Source of the DNA: Pseudomonadota bacterium
Lineage (GTDB): Bacteria; Pseudomonadota; Alphaproteobacteria; Sphingomonadales; Sphingomonadaceae
Length of the DNA: 64,000 nucleotides
NCBI GenBank assembly: GCA_020160755.1
Contig: JAIUPN010000001.1
Location: 682,001-746,000 of the forward strand
Direction of reading: 5' to 3'
Shown: one piece after another, positions 51,307 to 59,401 of the stretch
Numbering within the stretch: the first letter of the stretch is position 1
Layout: each line of letters starts with the position of its first letter
Translations under genes and position numbers: made by a program
The notes under the pieces: generated by a model
Seen by the model: the letters and a program-made list of their open reading frames with translations, nothing else
The model's database searches: none
Told to the model about the DNA's origin: nothing

Positions 51307-52094
51307 ACGAAGTCATCCAGCCGCGGGTTGGCGAACAATTCATGCACGTAACGGATGGGCCAAACCATGCCGAGTTGCGCCGCAAGCTCATCTTTTGTGC
51401 CTATTCGACCGGTATAATGCCCTAAGATTTGCGTAGCATCGTTGCCGAAATATACATTGCCCTCTGGCGTCGTGTAACCGCCCCTCGCCCTTGAAATGAC
51501 AAGTGCCCCCGACATCCCATCCCTCGAAGCGGTGTCGACCAAATAATGTCGGTGACCTGGCTGGTCGATCACGGCATCGGGTTCAACGGCCAGTGACCCT
51601 CGTTTCCAGATTGGCAATCCCATGCGATGCAGATTTTTTGGGAAACCAAGAATGAAAACCTCGCTTCCGACAGCGAACAGGTGGTTTTGTGTCCCAATCT
51701 CGTTTGCGAAGAGAGCGGCGCATTTCGGTGGCAATGTCGCGTCGAAGAATACGGCCGCTAGGTCAACCTCCCCAAAACCGAGGGGATGAATATACCAAAT
51801 CGGATCGCCTTCAGCATCGTAAAGATCGAGCATGTAGTGGGAATGTCCGAAGTCGCTCATCAGCAAGCTAACTTCGATCTTGTTTGGCCTGGCGCCGGTC
51901 TCTTCTGATAGCGCCTTCTTGGTTTCGGGGTGTGCGCCGGTCAGACAATGCCATGCTGTCACCAGCGCGATACGATCGGGAAGCCGCCATAAAAAGCCAG
52001 TGCCAGTCGCAAGTTCCCGATCGTCACGGTACATCTTCAGATGAACGGCTAAGCGGCTAAAGGGGTCAACGGTAATGACTTTCGGCGGTGGCAT
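51303..52094 (-). CDS. Trypsin-like serine protease, prophage accessory gene
   Basis: A 263-residue soluble protease of the chymotrypsin/trypsin-like fold. A full triad is visible: His49 in LVTAWHCLTG, Asp111 in FGEVDLAAVFF and Ser195 in ASRDGMSGALVI (GxSG). No signal peptide, so it acts in the cytosol. It lies leftward between the last tail gene and the repressor block; its G+C is lower than that of the tail genes, which suggests separate acquisition. Cytosolic trypsin-like proteases occur as effectors in phage defence, so a superinfection or defence role is possible but not shown. The ATG follows GGAGTAA. Confidence 0.75.
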   Translation of the reverse strand: MPPPKVITVDPFSRLAVHLKMYRDDRELATGTGFLWRLPDRIALVTAWHCLTGAHPETKKALSEETGARPNKIEVSLLMSDFGHSHYMLDLYDAEGDPIWYIHPLGFGEVDLAAVFFDATLPPKCAALFANEIGTQNHLFAVGSEVFILGFPKNLHRMGLPIWKRGSLAVEPDAVIDQPGHRHYLVDTASRDGMSGALVISRARGGYTTPEGNVYFGNDATQILGHYTGRIGTKDELAAQLGMVWPIRYVHELFANPRLDDFV

Positions 52095-52097
52095 AAT

Positions 52098-52355
52098 TTA
52101 CTCCTTGCGCACCATCTGGGCGCCAACCCAGAAATACAGCTGCCCGTGTTCATCGCGCGACGCATACCCCAGGTCGATCGCGGCTGTCATCGCCTCCCCA
52201 TGCGGGCGCCAGGCCGTTACTCGCCGCCCGAATAGGAAAATCGCATAGCGTTCGCCGGACTGCCGGACGCGAACGCTACTTCTTGCCGCCGGCAATACCC
52301 AGATCCACGTCCGTCGCCCCGAGCGAGCCAGCCACGGCAGCCAGGCCGCCGCCAC
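52098..52355 (-). CDS. Small uncharacterised prophage protein
   Basis: An open frame of up to 85 residues that ends SGERYAIFLFGRRVTAWRPHGEAMTAAIDLGYASRDEHGQLYFWVGAQMVRKE. The C-terminal 55 residues look like a small folded domain (alternating aromatic and charged residues). The start is uncertain: the GTG at 52355 would overlap the upstream gene by 80 bases and has only a distant AGGGA. It ends three bases before the protease gene. No function can be given. Confidence 0.45.
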   Translation of the reverse strand: MAAAWLPWLARSGRRTWIWVLPAARSSVRVRQSGERYAIFLFGRRVTAWRPHGEAMTAAIDLGYASRDEHGQLYFWVGAQMVRKE

Positions 52356-52968
52356 AGAGCATCGTTCCCTGCTGTATCGATTGTGTGAGATCCTCCAACT
52401 CCGCCTGCGCCGAGATGCTGGTGTCGCCGTCGATGATATCCTTCAATTTGCGGGCGCCGATCCATTTGTCGAGATAGGACGCATCGCAAGCCTCGATCGC
52501 ATCCGTCGCGCTTTTCCTGCTCTTCGCATCGAAGCTCGCGGGGATCCCGAGCTTCTTGATGTCGCCCCCCGTCGTGACGCAGGAATTCTCCGCGCGATCG
52601 GCGGCGCGATAGGCCGCGACGGGATCGCCGCTATCCGCTGCTTTCGCCACGTTGGTCATCGCGGCATCACAAGGCGCGCCGATTGCCGTCACATGTTTGA
52701 AGAGCACGATCGCGTCGCCTTTTGCGCTGCCCGTCGAAATCGATGATTTGGCGGCCTCGTCTCCGCGCGCACACCAGCCCAGCGTAAGGATGATCAGAAC
52801 GAGGGCGACGGCCGCGAAGATCATCGCATGCCGATGCTCTCTTTGTCGGGCCGCGACGGCGCCTGGCGAAAAATCTGTTTGGCAGTGCGGGCAGCGCGAC
52901 GCCGCAACATGCAGCGGTTGCTTGCATTTTGGACAAGCAACCTCATTCCACTTCGCTTTCTTCCCCAT
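52276..52968 (-). CDS. Zinc-ribbon membrane protein
   Basis: A 230-residue protein. The N-terminus has a zinc ribbon, CPKCKQPLHVAASRCPHC (two CxxC pairs), then one membrane helix at about residues 48-67 (IFAAVALVLIILTLGWCA), then an outer or periplasmic domain with four cysteines (IGAPCDAAM, ENSCVTT, EACDASY, TMLCGGG) that could form disulfides. The ATG at 52968 is used; a TTG four codons upstream is possible. It lies downstream of the repressor gene in the same direction, so it may be expressed in the lysogen. Function unknown. Confidence 0.6.
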   Translation of the reverse strand: MGKKAKWNEVACPKCKQPLHVAASRCPHCQTDFSPGAVAARQREHRHAMIFAAVALVLIILTLGWCARGDEAAKSSISTGSAKGDAIVLFKHVTAIGAPCDAAMTNVAKAADSGDPVAAYRAADRAENSCVTTGGDIKKLGIPASFDAKSRKSATDAIEACDASYLDKWIGARKLKDIIDGDTSISAQAELEDLTQSIQQGTMLCGGGLAAVAGSLGATDVDLGIAGGKK

Positions 52969-52985
52969 GCCCCGCCCCAATTAAC

Positions 52986-53699
52986 CTAGTGTTTCCCGAT
53001 CGACGCCACGACGCGGCCGATCACGTACATCTCGTCATCATGCGCAGTTTCCGGCCCCACCGCCGGATTGTCGCTATTGATTTTGTAACTGCCATCCGGG
53101 TTCGCCCAGATCCGCTTGACCATACCGATGTCGGCAACTGCGACCGACCAGACTTCGTTCTGCTCGTTGATCCGTTTGCGCCTCAGGTCGATGATAACGA
53201 TCGCGCCGTCCAGCAGCGTCGGCTTCATCGAATCGCCCTTCACCCGTGCAAAGACAAGCATGTCCGGTGGCGCGTCGGTAAACTCGCGCAGCCAATCCTT
53301 ATGGAAATAGCGCCTCGTTTCCGCCACCGCGCGATCATCGAGATAGGTTCCGCCGGCACCAAGCGTCAGGTCGACCTCTTTCACGCCGATCAGACCCAGT
53401 TCGGCGAGCGCATGTTCATCGAGAGGCGGCGGTTGAGCGCGAAATGATCGACGTCCATCGGCAATGGCTGGCATGCCGACATCATCATCCTCGCCGGTCA
53501 GAAACTCCGGCGTGGTCTGCAGTTCCCGGGCGATTCGGTGAAGGTGCCTGGTTGTTTGCGACTTCCCGGAAATCAGGGCGGCGATGCTTGGCTGTTTGAT
53601 CCCGATGCGCCGGGCCAGCTCCGCTTGGGACATACCGATTTCGTCCAGGCGCTTGGCCAGCCTATTGCCGCGGATCGAGTAATTTTCGGCAGCCGTCAT
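52986..53699 (-). CDS. Prophage repressor (XRE HTH + S24 peptidase)
   Basis: A 237-residue CI-type repressor. The helix-turn-helix is at residues 11-60 (RLAKRLDEIGMSQAELARRIGIKQPSIAALISGK). The C-terminal S24 domain has the Ser157 in VKGDSMKPTLLDG and the Lys195 in GMVKRIW, and a possible Ala-Gly cleavage site at 115-116 in LTLGAGGTYL. Such repressors cut themselves when RecA is activated, which would induce the prophage after DNA damage. The start at 53699 lies just inside the operator region with CTATAGG repeats. Confidence 0.9.
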   Translation of the reverse strand: MTAAENYSIRGNRLAKRLDEIGMSQAELARRIGIKQPSIAALISGKSQTTRHLHRIARELQTTPEFLTGEDDDVGMPAIADGRRSFRAQPPPLDEHALAELGLIGVKEVDLTLGAGGTYLDDRAVAETRRYFHKDWLREFTDAPPDMLVFARVKGDSMKPTLLDGAIVIIDLRRKRINEQNEVWSVAVADIGMVKRIWANPDGSYKINSDNPAVGPETAHDDEMYVIGRVVASIGKH

Positions 53700-53710
53700 G
53701 GGCTCGGGAC

Positions 53711-53784
53711 CTATAGGAGTGTCTATAGGCAGCACACTGCCGTTTTGTCTATTGACCACCTATAGGACCTTCTATAGCTATAGG
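53711..53784. promoter_or_regulatory. Repressor/Cro operator region with CTATAGG repeats
   Basis: CTATAGG occurs at 53711, 53723, 53760 and 53778, and CTATAGC at 53772. The core CTATAG is its own reverse complement. The 88 bases between the divergent repressor and Cro-like genes must hold both promoters; the spaced repeats are the likely operators. The last copy comes within four bases of the Cro start codon. Confidence 0.75.
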
Positions 53785-53787
53785 TGC

Positions 53788-54093
53788 ATGGAAACGACAC
53801 CAACCCGATTTGAAGCCCTCACCACCTGCCGCGATCGTGCAGGGTCTGACAGCCAGCTGGCGCGTGATCTCGATGTCACGCAGCCGACCGTCTGGCGTTG
53901 GCTGAAGCAGACCAAGCAAATGCCACCCGAATATTGTCTGAAGGCAGAGCGGATCTACGGCGTTCCGAAAGAGTATCTGCGCCCCGACATCTATCCCCGC
54001 GACGTCATGGTCGACCAGGCAGTCGAAGACCGCTTCTGCGGCATCGACATGCGCGCCGGCGAACGCCGCGAAGCCCCGCGACGAGTGGCCTGA
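53788..54093 (+). CDS. Cro-like (YdaS type) regulator
   Basis: A 101-residue DNA-binding protein. The HTH is LARDLDVTQPTVWRWLKQTKQMPPEYCLKAERIYGVPKEYLRPDIYP, the YdaS/Cro antitoxin-like pattern in which an HTH is followed by PPE/AE..YGV..E.LRPD. It would compete with the repressor at the CTATAGG operators and favour lytic growth. The ATG at 53788 with AGGTG is the only start that leaves the operator free. Confidence 0.85.
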   Translation: METTPTRFEALTTCRDRAGSDSQLARDLDVTQPTVWRWLKQTKQMPPEYCLKAERIYGVPKEYLRPDIYPRDVMVDQAVEDRFCGIDMRAGERREAPRRVA

Positions 54094-54095
54094 CC

Positions 54096-54389
54096 ATGGC
54101 CGGGGGGCTCCAACATCATCATCAAATTGACGGGCATGCAGCCCCGTCGATCCGGTCCGCCGCTTTTTCCTTCCGGGCGGCGACATCGGACTGCGAACAG
54201 GTCGCGGAGGCATCGCCCCTCTACCCCGCTCCCGCGACCTGTTCGCCCTTGTCATCCCCCGTCCCCTGCGGCCGCTGCGCCGGCACCCCTGCCCGCCGCT
54301 GCTGCCTGACCATAGCTGCCAGCCTGATCGCTACGCCGATAGCCGGTAACTTTCATAACCTTACCGCCCCGACCGGAGAGCCCGCATGA
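54096..54389 (+). CDS. Possible small early protein
   Basis: An open frame of 97 residues, MAGGLQHHHQIDGHAAPSIRSAAFSF..., that begins two bases after the Cro stop and ends overlapping the next ATG (ATGA). The coupling favours a real gene; the composition (Ala, Pro, Ser, Cys-rich, with CGRCAG and RRCC) is odd and no domain is visible. It could also be a non-coding gap. Confidence 0.4.
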   Translation: MAGGLQHHHQIDGHAAPSIRSAAFSFRAATSDCEQVAEASPLYPAPATCSPLSSPVPCGRCAGTPARRCCLTIAASLIATPIAGNFHNLTAPTGEPA

Positions 54390-54607
54390 ACATCTGTGAA
54401 CTGATAGAAGCTGTCGGGGTCGACCAGGTAGGCATCCAATATCTCGATCGGTGCGCCGACTCGCTCAATTATGACGCGAAGCGCGGCACTCGGATCACCT
54501 TCGGCACCGAAGAACCGCTGAACCTGCAGGGCACGGAACGGCTCGGCATTGTCGTCTGGCTCGACCGCAAAGCCGTCGCCGGCGCGCTGAAGGGAGAAGC
54601 CGCGTGA
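54386..54607 (+). CDS. Small early protein
   Basis: A 73-residue protein, MNICELIEAVGVDQVGIQYLDRCADSLNYDAKRGTRITFGTEEPLNLQGTERLGIVVWLDRKAV..., a compact alpha/beta domain typical of small phage early proteins. A CGGAGAG ribosome site precedes it. It overlaps the next gene (GTGA). Role unknown. Confidence 0.7.
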   Translation: MNICELIEAVGVDQVGIQYLDRCADSLNYDAKRGTRITFGTEEPLNLQGTERLGIVVWLDRKAVAGALKGEAA

Positions 54608-55098
54608 GTACCGACCGCACAGTTACCCTCACGCCAGAACTGCAGGAATTGAAGGCAGCATGTCGCGCCCTAGTCCGTGCTTTTGGCGGGCAGGCCGCGG
54701 CGGCGGAACGGCTTGGCACCCGGCAACAGCGGATCAGCGACTGCTGCAGCGCGAACACCGACACGTTCCTGCGCCTGGACGAAATCGCGATCCTCGAAGC
54801 GGAGACCGTCGGTTATCCTGGTCATCCGCACGTCACCAATGTTTTGGCCCGCCAGCGCGGCCGCGAGACGGTGGAAACGCCAGCGGCAACCGCGACGGGG
54901 CGCGATCTGCTCAAGCTCTATGCCCGCCAGTCCAAGGAAAACAGTGACCTTTGCGAAGCGGTGCTCGACGCCAAAGCGGATGGCGAAATCGACCTCTTCG
55001 AAGCCGAAGCCATTGACGACGCGATCGATGACGTCGTCGCCGGCGCCTTGGCAATGCGGGCTGAAGTCCGCATGATCATCCGGGAGGCGCGCCAGTGA
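54604..55098 (+). CDS. CII-like phage regulator
   Basis: A 164-residue protein resembling the CII-like regulators of P2-type phages (phage regulatory protein CII family). The HTH reads LKAACRALVRAFGGQAAAAERLGTRQQRISDCCSANTDTFLRLDEIAILEAETVG; the C-terminal half is helical and acidic (EAVLDAKADGEIDLFEAEAIDDAIDDVV). It probably takes part in replication or early control. GTG start coupled to the previous stop. Confidence 0.75.
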   Translation: MSTDRTVTLTPELQELKAACRALVRAFGGQAAAAERLGTRQQRISDCCSANTDTFLRLDEIAILEAETVGYPGHPHVTNVLARQRGRETVETPAATATGRDLLKLYARQSKENSDLCEAVLDAKADGEIDLFEAEAIDDAIDDVVAGALAMRAEVRMIIREARQ

Positions 55099-55466
55099 AC
55101 GCTCCGGCCCAGCAACCGCGTAAGCGCAACATCGTCGCGGGTGACGATCCGAACCTGCGCCAGCGGCATTCGATGATCGCCTGTCCCCACTGCAACGCGC
55201 CGTCGGTCATCCGCACTTCGGAAATGGTGACGCCGACCAGTAAGGATCTGTTCTGTCTCTGCCAGAACCCTGACTGCGGGTTCACTTGGAAAGGGCAGAT
55301 CAGCATCGTTTACGGCCTGTCACCCAGCGCCATTCCGAACGAGCACGTCGACATCCCGATGGCGCCGGCCAGTCTGACCCGAAAGACCTATTTCCCGCCG
55401 CCCGGCGGTTACGACACCGCGACGATCGACATGTTCGATACCGAACCGACCGACCAAGCAGCCTGA
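55095..55466 (+). CDS. ogr: Ogr/Delta-type late transcription activator
   Basis: A 123-residue protein with an Ogr/Delta zinc finger: CPHCNAPSVIRTSEMVTPTSK, then FCLCQNPDCGFTW. The zinc ligands would be C30, C33, C56 and C61 (C-x2-C ... C-x4-C), exactly as in P2 Ogr, including the R-T-S after the first pair and QNxxC. Ogr activates the late promoters by binding TGT...ACA boxes and contacting the RNA polymerase alpha subunit; three such boxes are present in this prophage. The C-terminal extension of about 45 residues is Pro/Thr-rich. It has moved from its P2 place next to D into the early region. GTG start, coupled (GTGA). Confidence 0.85.
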   Translation: MNAPAQQPRKRNIVAGDDPNLRQRHSMIACPHCNAPSVIRTSEMVTPTSKDLFCLCQNPDCGFTWKGQISIVYGLSPSAIPNEHVDIPMAPASLTRKTYFPPPGGYDTATIDMFDTEPTDQAA

Positions 55467-55541
55467 TCTCCCAACCCCGCTCAAAACCCGCTCTCCGGCG
55501 TTTCGTCGGCCCCCTGACTGCACCCTTTTGATAGGTCCCTG

Positions 55542-58217
55542 ATGTCATTTTCCGACAAGATTATTGCTGGCCTCAAAGCACAGTTCGCCTTCAAATCGGT
55601 GAAGGGAAGTTGGCTGCAGGAAGGAACCTGTCCCGGGTGCGGAAAGAAGGAAGTCTACTGCGCCGCTGACAATCCCAGAATGGTCAAATGCGGCCGCATC
55701 GAAAATTGCGGCTGGGAAGACAGCGTCCGCAACCTGTTGCCCGACCTGTTCGAAGACTGGTCCAAGCGCGAGCCCGCGACCGAAGCCAACCCCACTGCCA
55801 CCGCTGACGCCTATCTGTCGCACGAACGCGGGCTCGATCTGCAGGGAATGCGCGGATCCTATTCGCAGGAACTGTTTCGCGACAACGAAAGCGGACAGGT
55901 GTCGGCCACCGTCCGCTTCCCGCTGCCCAACGACAGCTGGTGGGAACGGCTGATCGACCGCCCGGGGCGCTTCAAGAAAAAGGCAAACTTCAAATACGGC
56001 GGCAGCCACCGCGGCCATTGGTGGATGCCGCCGGTGCTTACCTGGGAAACGCTCGCTGCCGAAGAAGATATCTGGCTTGTCGAAGGGATCTTCGACGCCT
56101 GGGCGCTCAACCAGGTGGGCATCACGGCCGTCAGCCTGATGTCGGTGAACAACTATCCAGAGCATGCGCTTGCCGAACTGCTCAAGGCCATCGCCGCTAC
56201 AAACCCTAAGCACCGCCCGCGCCTGGTCTTTGCCTTCGACGTGGGCGCCGCCGGCGTCAGCTACACCCGCAAGTTCGTGAAAAAGGCCCGCGAAGAAGGC
56301 TGGACCGACGCGACAGCCGCGCAGGTCCGCCCCGATGGCGAAGGAACCAAGCTCGATTGGAACGACCTGATGCTGCGGCATCTCGGTTGGAAGGGCGAGG
56401 CCGATCACGCCCCCTTCAGCGATACGATGATCGAGGAATATCTGTGGAACGGCGCGGTGACGATCGCCGAGACGGCGCGCGCCAAGGCGAAGCTGATCCA
56501 CAAGCACCGCGGACTGTCAAACTTCACCATGCGCTTCGACAACCGCATGTGGGCGGCCAAGGTTTCCTATGAGGAAGAGGGCGGCGGCGCCAAGGAGCAG
56601 CGGCTCGACGTCGAGGAAATCGCCAACTGCGCCTTCCGTATCCTTTATATGGAGCGGGACGAGACGCTCGACGAAACCAATTATTTCCTTCAGCTCGACT
56701 TCCCCGATGGCCAGCCCACCGTAAAGGCGCGCTTCAGCAGCAATGCCTGCGCCGCCGGCGGCGAATTCAAAAAGCGATTGATGGCCTTCGCCGGCGGCTG
56801 GTCGGGCACCGCCGATCAGCTGGACCGGCTGATGCGTCAGCAGACGCGGCGCATCAAAAAGGTCGAGCCCCTGCCTTTCACCGGCTATTCCGAGGCCCAT
56901 AACGCATGGGTCTTCGGCGAGATCGCGGTTCGCGACGGCCGCCTGGTCCAGATCAACAGCGAGAAATATTTCGATTTCGGCAAGGCGGCGCTGAAGCTGC
57001 GCACCCCCGAACGCATCCTGTCGATCAACTATAATCCCGATCGCCGCGACTTCCCCTGGATGAAAGATCTCTGGGCCGCATGGAATGTGCGCGGCTACGC
57101 CACCCTCGCCTTCTTCGTAATGTCGCTCTTCGCAGTGCAGATCCGCAACCGCCACGACAGCCTTGGCTTCCTCGAAATCACCGGCGACCCGGGTTCGGGC
57201 AAGACGACGATCATCACCTTCATGTGGAAGCTGTTCGGTCGCACGAAGTACGAAGGCTTCGATCCGAACAAGGGCTCGATCGCCGGTGTCGCCCGCAACT
57301 TCGTCAAGGTGTCGAACCTTCCCGTCGGCCTGATCGAGGGCAACCGCGACACCGAACGCGGCGCGCACCGGCGGCAGTTCGACTGGACCGAACTGCTGAC
57401 CCTGTTCAACGGCCGATCGCCGCGCGTCACCGGCGCCCGCACCGGCGGCGCTGAGACGGTCGAGCCCCCGTTCCTTGGCTCGATCTACCTCATGCAGAAT
57501 GATCGCATCGACAGCATCCCCGCGGTGCTCGAGCGCCTGATGTCTTTTTCCATCAACAAGGAACATTGGACCGATGGCAGCGCCGCGGCGGCACGCCGGA
57601 TCCAGCGGACGCCGATCGACGATCTGTCGGGCACGATCGTCCATATCGTCCGGCAGGAAAAGCGCTGGCTCGAAACCTTTTCCAAGCAGTTCGACTATCA
57701 CGAACGCCACATGGCCGACCGCACCAGCGGGCTGCACAACGATCGCTGCATCCTCAACCACAGCCAGCTGATTGCCGCGCTCGAGGCGACGGCCGAGATC
57801 CTCCCGATGGACGAGGATGCGATCGGGCAGACCATTCGCTTCATCGACAGCATGGCGCTCGATCGCCAGCAAAGCGCCGGCGGCGATCATCCCCTGGTCC
57901 AGCAGTTCTGGGACAATGTCGATTACATCCTCGATATCGAGGCCAAGGCGGGCACCAAGCCAGAGGACGGCATCAACCGCCACCGCGACGCCGGCAAGCT
58001 TTTCGCGATCAACCTCAACCAGTTCGATCAGCGCCTTCGCAACCTCAATATGACGCCCATGCGCATGGACGAGCTGAAGAAGGTCCTGCGCGGATCCCGC
58101 CGCCGGAAATTCGTCGCGGACAAGAGCGTGAACGGCCCGGACGGCCGCGGCTCGCACTGCTGGGTCTTCGAAAATCCCGAAGGCCGAACCTCCAACTATT
58201 CACCGAAGGGAGACTGA
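55542..58217 (+). CDS. Bifunctional primase-helicase
   Basis: An 891-residue replication protein. The N-terminal zinc finger is CPGCGKKEVYC followed by CGRIENCGW. The TOPRIM core is IWLVEGIFDAWALNQVGI (about residues 178-196), then VFAFDVGAAG. A second half (from about residue 470) is a helicase with Walker A ITGDPGSGKTTIITF near residues 545-558 and SIYLMQNDRIDSIPAVLERL further on. It primes and unwinds phage DNA. This differs from P2, which replicates by the gpA nickase, so the replication module is of another origin than the virion module. Confidence 0.88.
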   Translation: MSFSDKIIAGLKAQFAFKSVKGSWLQEGTCPGCGKKEVYCAADNPRMVKCGRIENCGWEDSVRNLLPDLFEDWSKREPATEANPTATADAYLSHERGLDLQGMRGSYSQELFRDNESGQVSATVRFPLPNDSWWERLIDRPGRFKKKANFKYGGSHRGHWWMPPVLTWETLAAEEDIWLVEGIFDAWALNQVGITAVSLMSVNNYPEHALAELLKAIAATNPKHRPRLVFAFDVGAAGVSYTRKFVKKAREEGWTDATAAQVRPDGEGTKLDWNDLMLRHLGWKGEADHAPFSDTMIEEYLWNGAVTIAETARAKAKLIHKHRGLSNFTMRFDNRMWAAKVSYEEEGGGAKEQRLDVEEIANCAFRILYMERDETLDETNYFLQLDFPDGQPTVKARFSSNACAAGGEFKKRLMAFAGGWSGTADQLDRLMRQQTRRIKKVEPLPFTGYSEAHNAWVFGEIAVRDGRLVQINSEKYFDFGKAALKLRTPERILSINYNPDRRDFPWMKDLWAAWNVRGYATLAFFVMSLFAVQIRNRHDSLGFLEITGDPGSGKTTIITFMWKLFGRTKYEGFDPNKGSIAGVARNFVKVSNLPVGLIEGNRDTERGAHRRQFDWTELLTLFNGRSPRVTGARTGGAETVEPPFLGSIYLMQNDRIDSIPAVLERLMSFSINKEHWTDGSAAAARRIQRTPIDDLSGTIVHIVRQEKRWLETFSKQFDYHERHMADRTSGLHNDRCILNHSQLIAALEATAEILPMDEDAIGQTIRFIDSMALDRQQSAGGDHPLVQQFWDNVDYILDIEAKAGTKPEDGINRHRDAGKLFAINLNQFDQRLRNLNMTPMRMDELKKVLRGSRRRKFVADKSVNGPDGRGSHCWVFENPEGRTSNYSPKGD

Positions 58218-58219
58218 CC

Positions 58220-58435
58220 ATGGTCTGTGAAGTCACGCGTTTTCAAGCCGCCACCGAACCGCCGACGATCCACGCGACACAGCGCGACGCCGTCACCGCA
58301 GAGATCGCGATGCTGATGGGTTGCCGATCCGATGAAGTCGGCACCCCGTTGGTCGCCCGCCTGATCGTCGACCGCGCGCCGGCGGTGATCGCCTGCCTGT
58401 CCCAGCTCCACCCCGCCCAAGTCCAGGGAGAATGA
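58220..58435 (+). CDS. Small early protein
   Basis: A 71-residue protein MVCEVTRFQAATEPPTIHATQRDAVTAEIAMLMGCRSDEVGTPLVARLIVDRAP..., helical, no known domain. It begins two bases after the primase stop (AAGGGAGA ribosome site) and overlaps the next start by four bases (ATGA), so it belongs to the coupled early operon. Confidence 0.65.
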   Translation: MVCEVTRFQAATEPPTIHATQRDAVTAEIAMLMGCRSDEVGTPLVARLIVDRAPAVIACLSQLHPAQVQGE

Positions 58436-58905
58436 TGATGCCCAACACCTGCAATATCCACGTCTGCGCCCGCTGCAGCATCGAACATAACAGTGCAACC
58501 ACCTATGACCCGCCCGGCTGGATCTGGCGCGGGGGCCGCCTCTATTGCGACGGCTGCGCCAGCCTGGTTCCCGACGCGATCGACGACTGCGTCCCCGCCC
58601 AAGCGAAGGAGTGCGACGACCGCACCGCACGGCGCGAGAACGTCTTCGCCCAGGCCAATCGCCAGATCGAAAAGATGGCGCGCGAGCTATCCCCGACCCA
58701 GCGCGCGGCCCTGCTGCAGCTACGCCAGGATGGTCGCGGCGATTACGACCCTCGCCTGACCGCCGCCCGCAAGGCGCTGCATCAGAAAGGTCTGGCCGAC
58801 TCCCCCGTGTCGCTAGGCTTCGGCCGCAATATGATCGCGTGCTTGCAGCACCCGACCGCCCTTGGCCGGGCCGTCGCGGCCTGCCTGCAGAAGGAGGCCG
58901 CGTGA
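58432..58905 (+). CDS. Zinc-binding early protein
   Basis: A 157-residue protein. The N-terminal 50 residues hold two CxxC pairs, NIHVCARCSIEH and RLYCDGCASL, a likely single zinc finger. The C-terminal part is helical, with ARRENVFAQANRQIEKMARELSPTQRAALLQLRQDG. Three ATG codons stand in a row; the first overlaps the previous stop. Role unknown, possibly a transcription or recombination factor. Confidence 0.65.
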   Translation: MMMPNTCNIHVCARCSIEHNSATTYDPPGWIWRGGRLYCDGCASLVPDAIDDCVPAQAKECDDRTARRENVFAQANRQIEKMARELSPTQRAALLQLRQDGRGDYDPRLTAARKALHQKGLADSPVSLGFGRNMIACLQHPTALGRAVAACLQKEAA

Positions 58906-59135
58906 TGGCTTGCGATTGCATCAGCACCGTCGACGCCATGCTCGCCGAACGGAACACCCGCATCATGCTCCCGATCATGCTCGGCGGCGACCAGACGCCG
59001 CCGCCGATGATCGTCACCGAGCAGATCGAGACGGGCCGCGGCAAGAAGAAGGCCTCCGGCATGTTCGCGACCTTCTGCCCCTTCTGCGGCGTCCTCTACA
59101 AACCGGCACCTGCCGAACCGGGGTCTGGCCAATGA
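58905..59135 (+). CDS. Small zinc-ribbon early protein
   Basis: A 76-residue protein with one pair CDC near the start and FCPFCGVLYKP near the end, which together could bind zinc. Preceded by AAGGAGG inside the previous gene and overlapping both neighbours. No function known. Confidence 0.65.
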   Translation: MACDCISTVDAMLAERNTRIMLPIMLGGDQTPPPMIVTEQIETGRGKKKASGMFATFCPFCGVLYKPAPAEPGSGQ

Positions 59136-59401
59136 TTGTCATCCGCGTCGAGCTCTGGTCGGCAATCGACGGTCAAAAGACCGAGATCGCCCGGGCCATG
59201 ATCAACAATGTCGGCGGCACGCTGAAAGTCGGCGACTATCAAGGCGAAACCTATCGCGGCCGATCTGTTGACGCCCTCAACACCGCCATGCGCCGGCAGC
59301 AGGTCACCCGATCGGGAACGGTCACCGGCCACCGCCGTCTGGACCTGCATGTCTGGCACCTGCTCGCAAAGATGCTCACCGCGATGGGTTACGGCAAATG
59401 A
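59132..59401 (+). CDS. Small conserved-looking early protein
   Basis: An 89-residue protein, MIVIRVELWSAIDGQKTEIARAMINNVGGTLKVGDYQGETYRGRSVDALNTAMRRQQVTRSGTV... It has the alternating strand pattern of a small beta domain; similar proteins are frequent in prophages of alphaproteobacteria, without function. Coupled to both neighbours by ATGA overlaps. Confidence 0.7.
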   Translation: MIVIRVELWSAIDGQKTEIARAMINNVGGTLKVGDYQGETYRGRSVDALNTAMRRQQVTRSGTVTGHRRLDLHVWHLLAKMLTAMGYGK

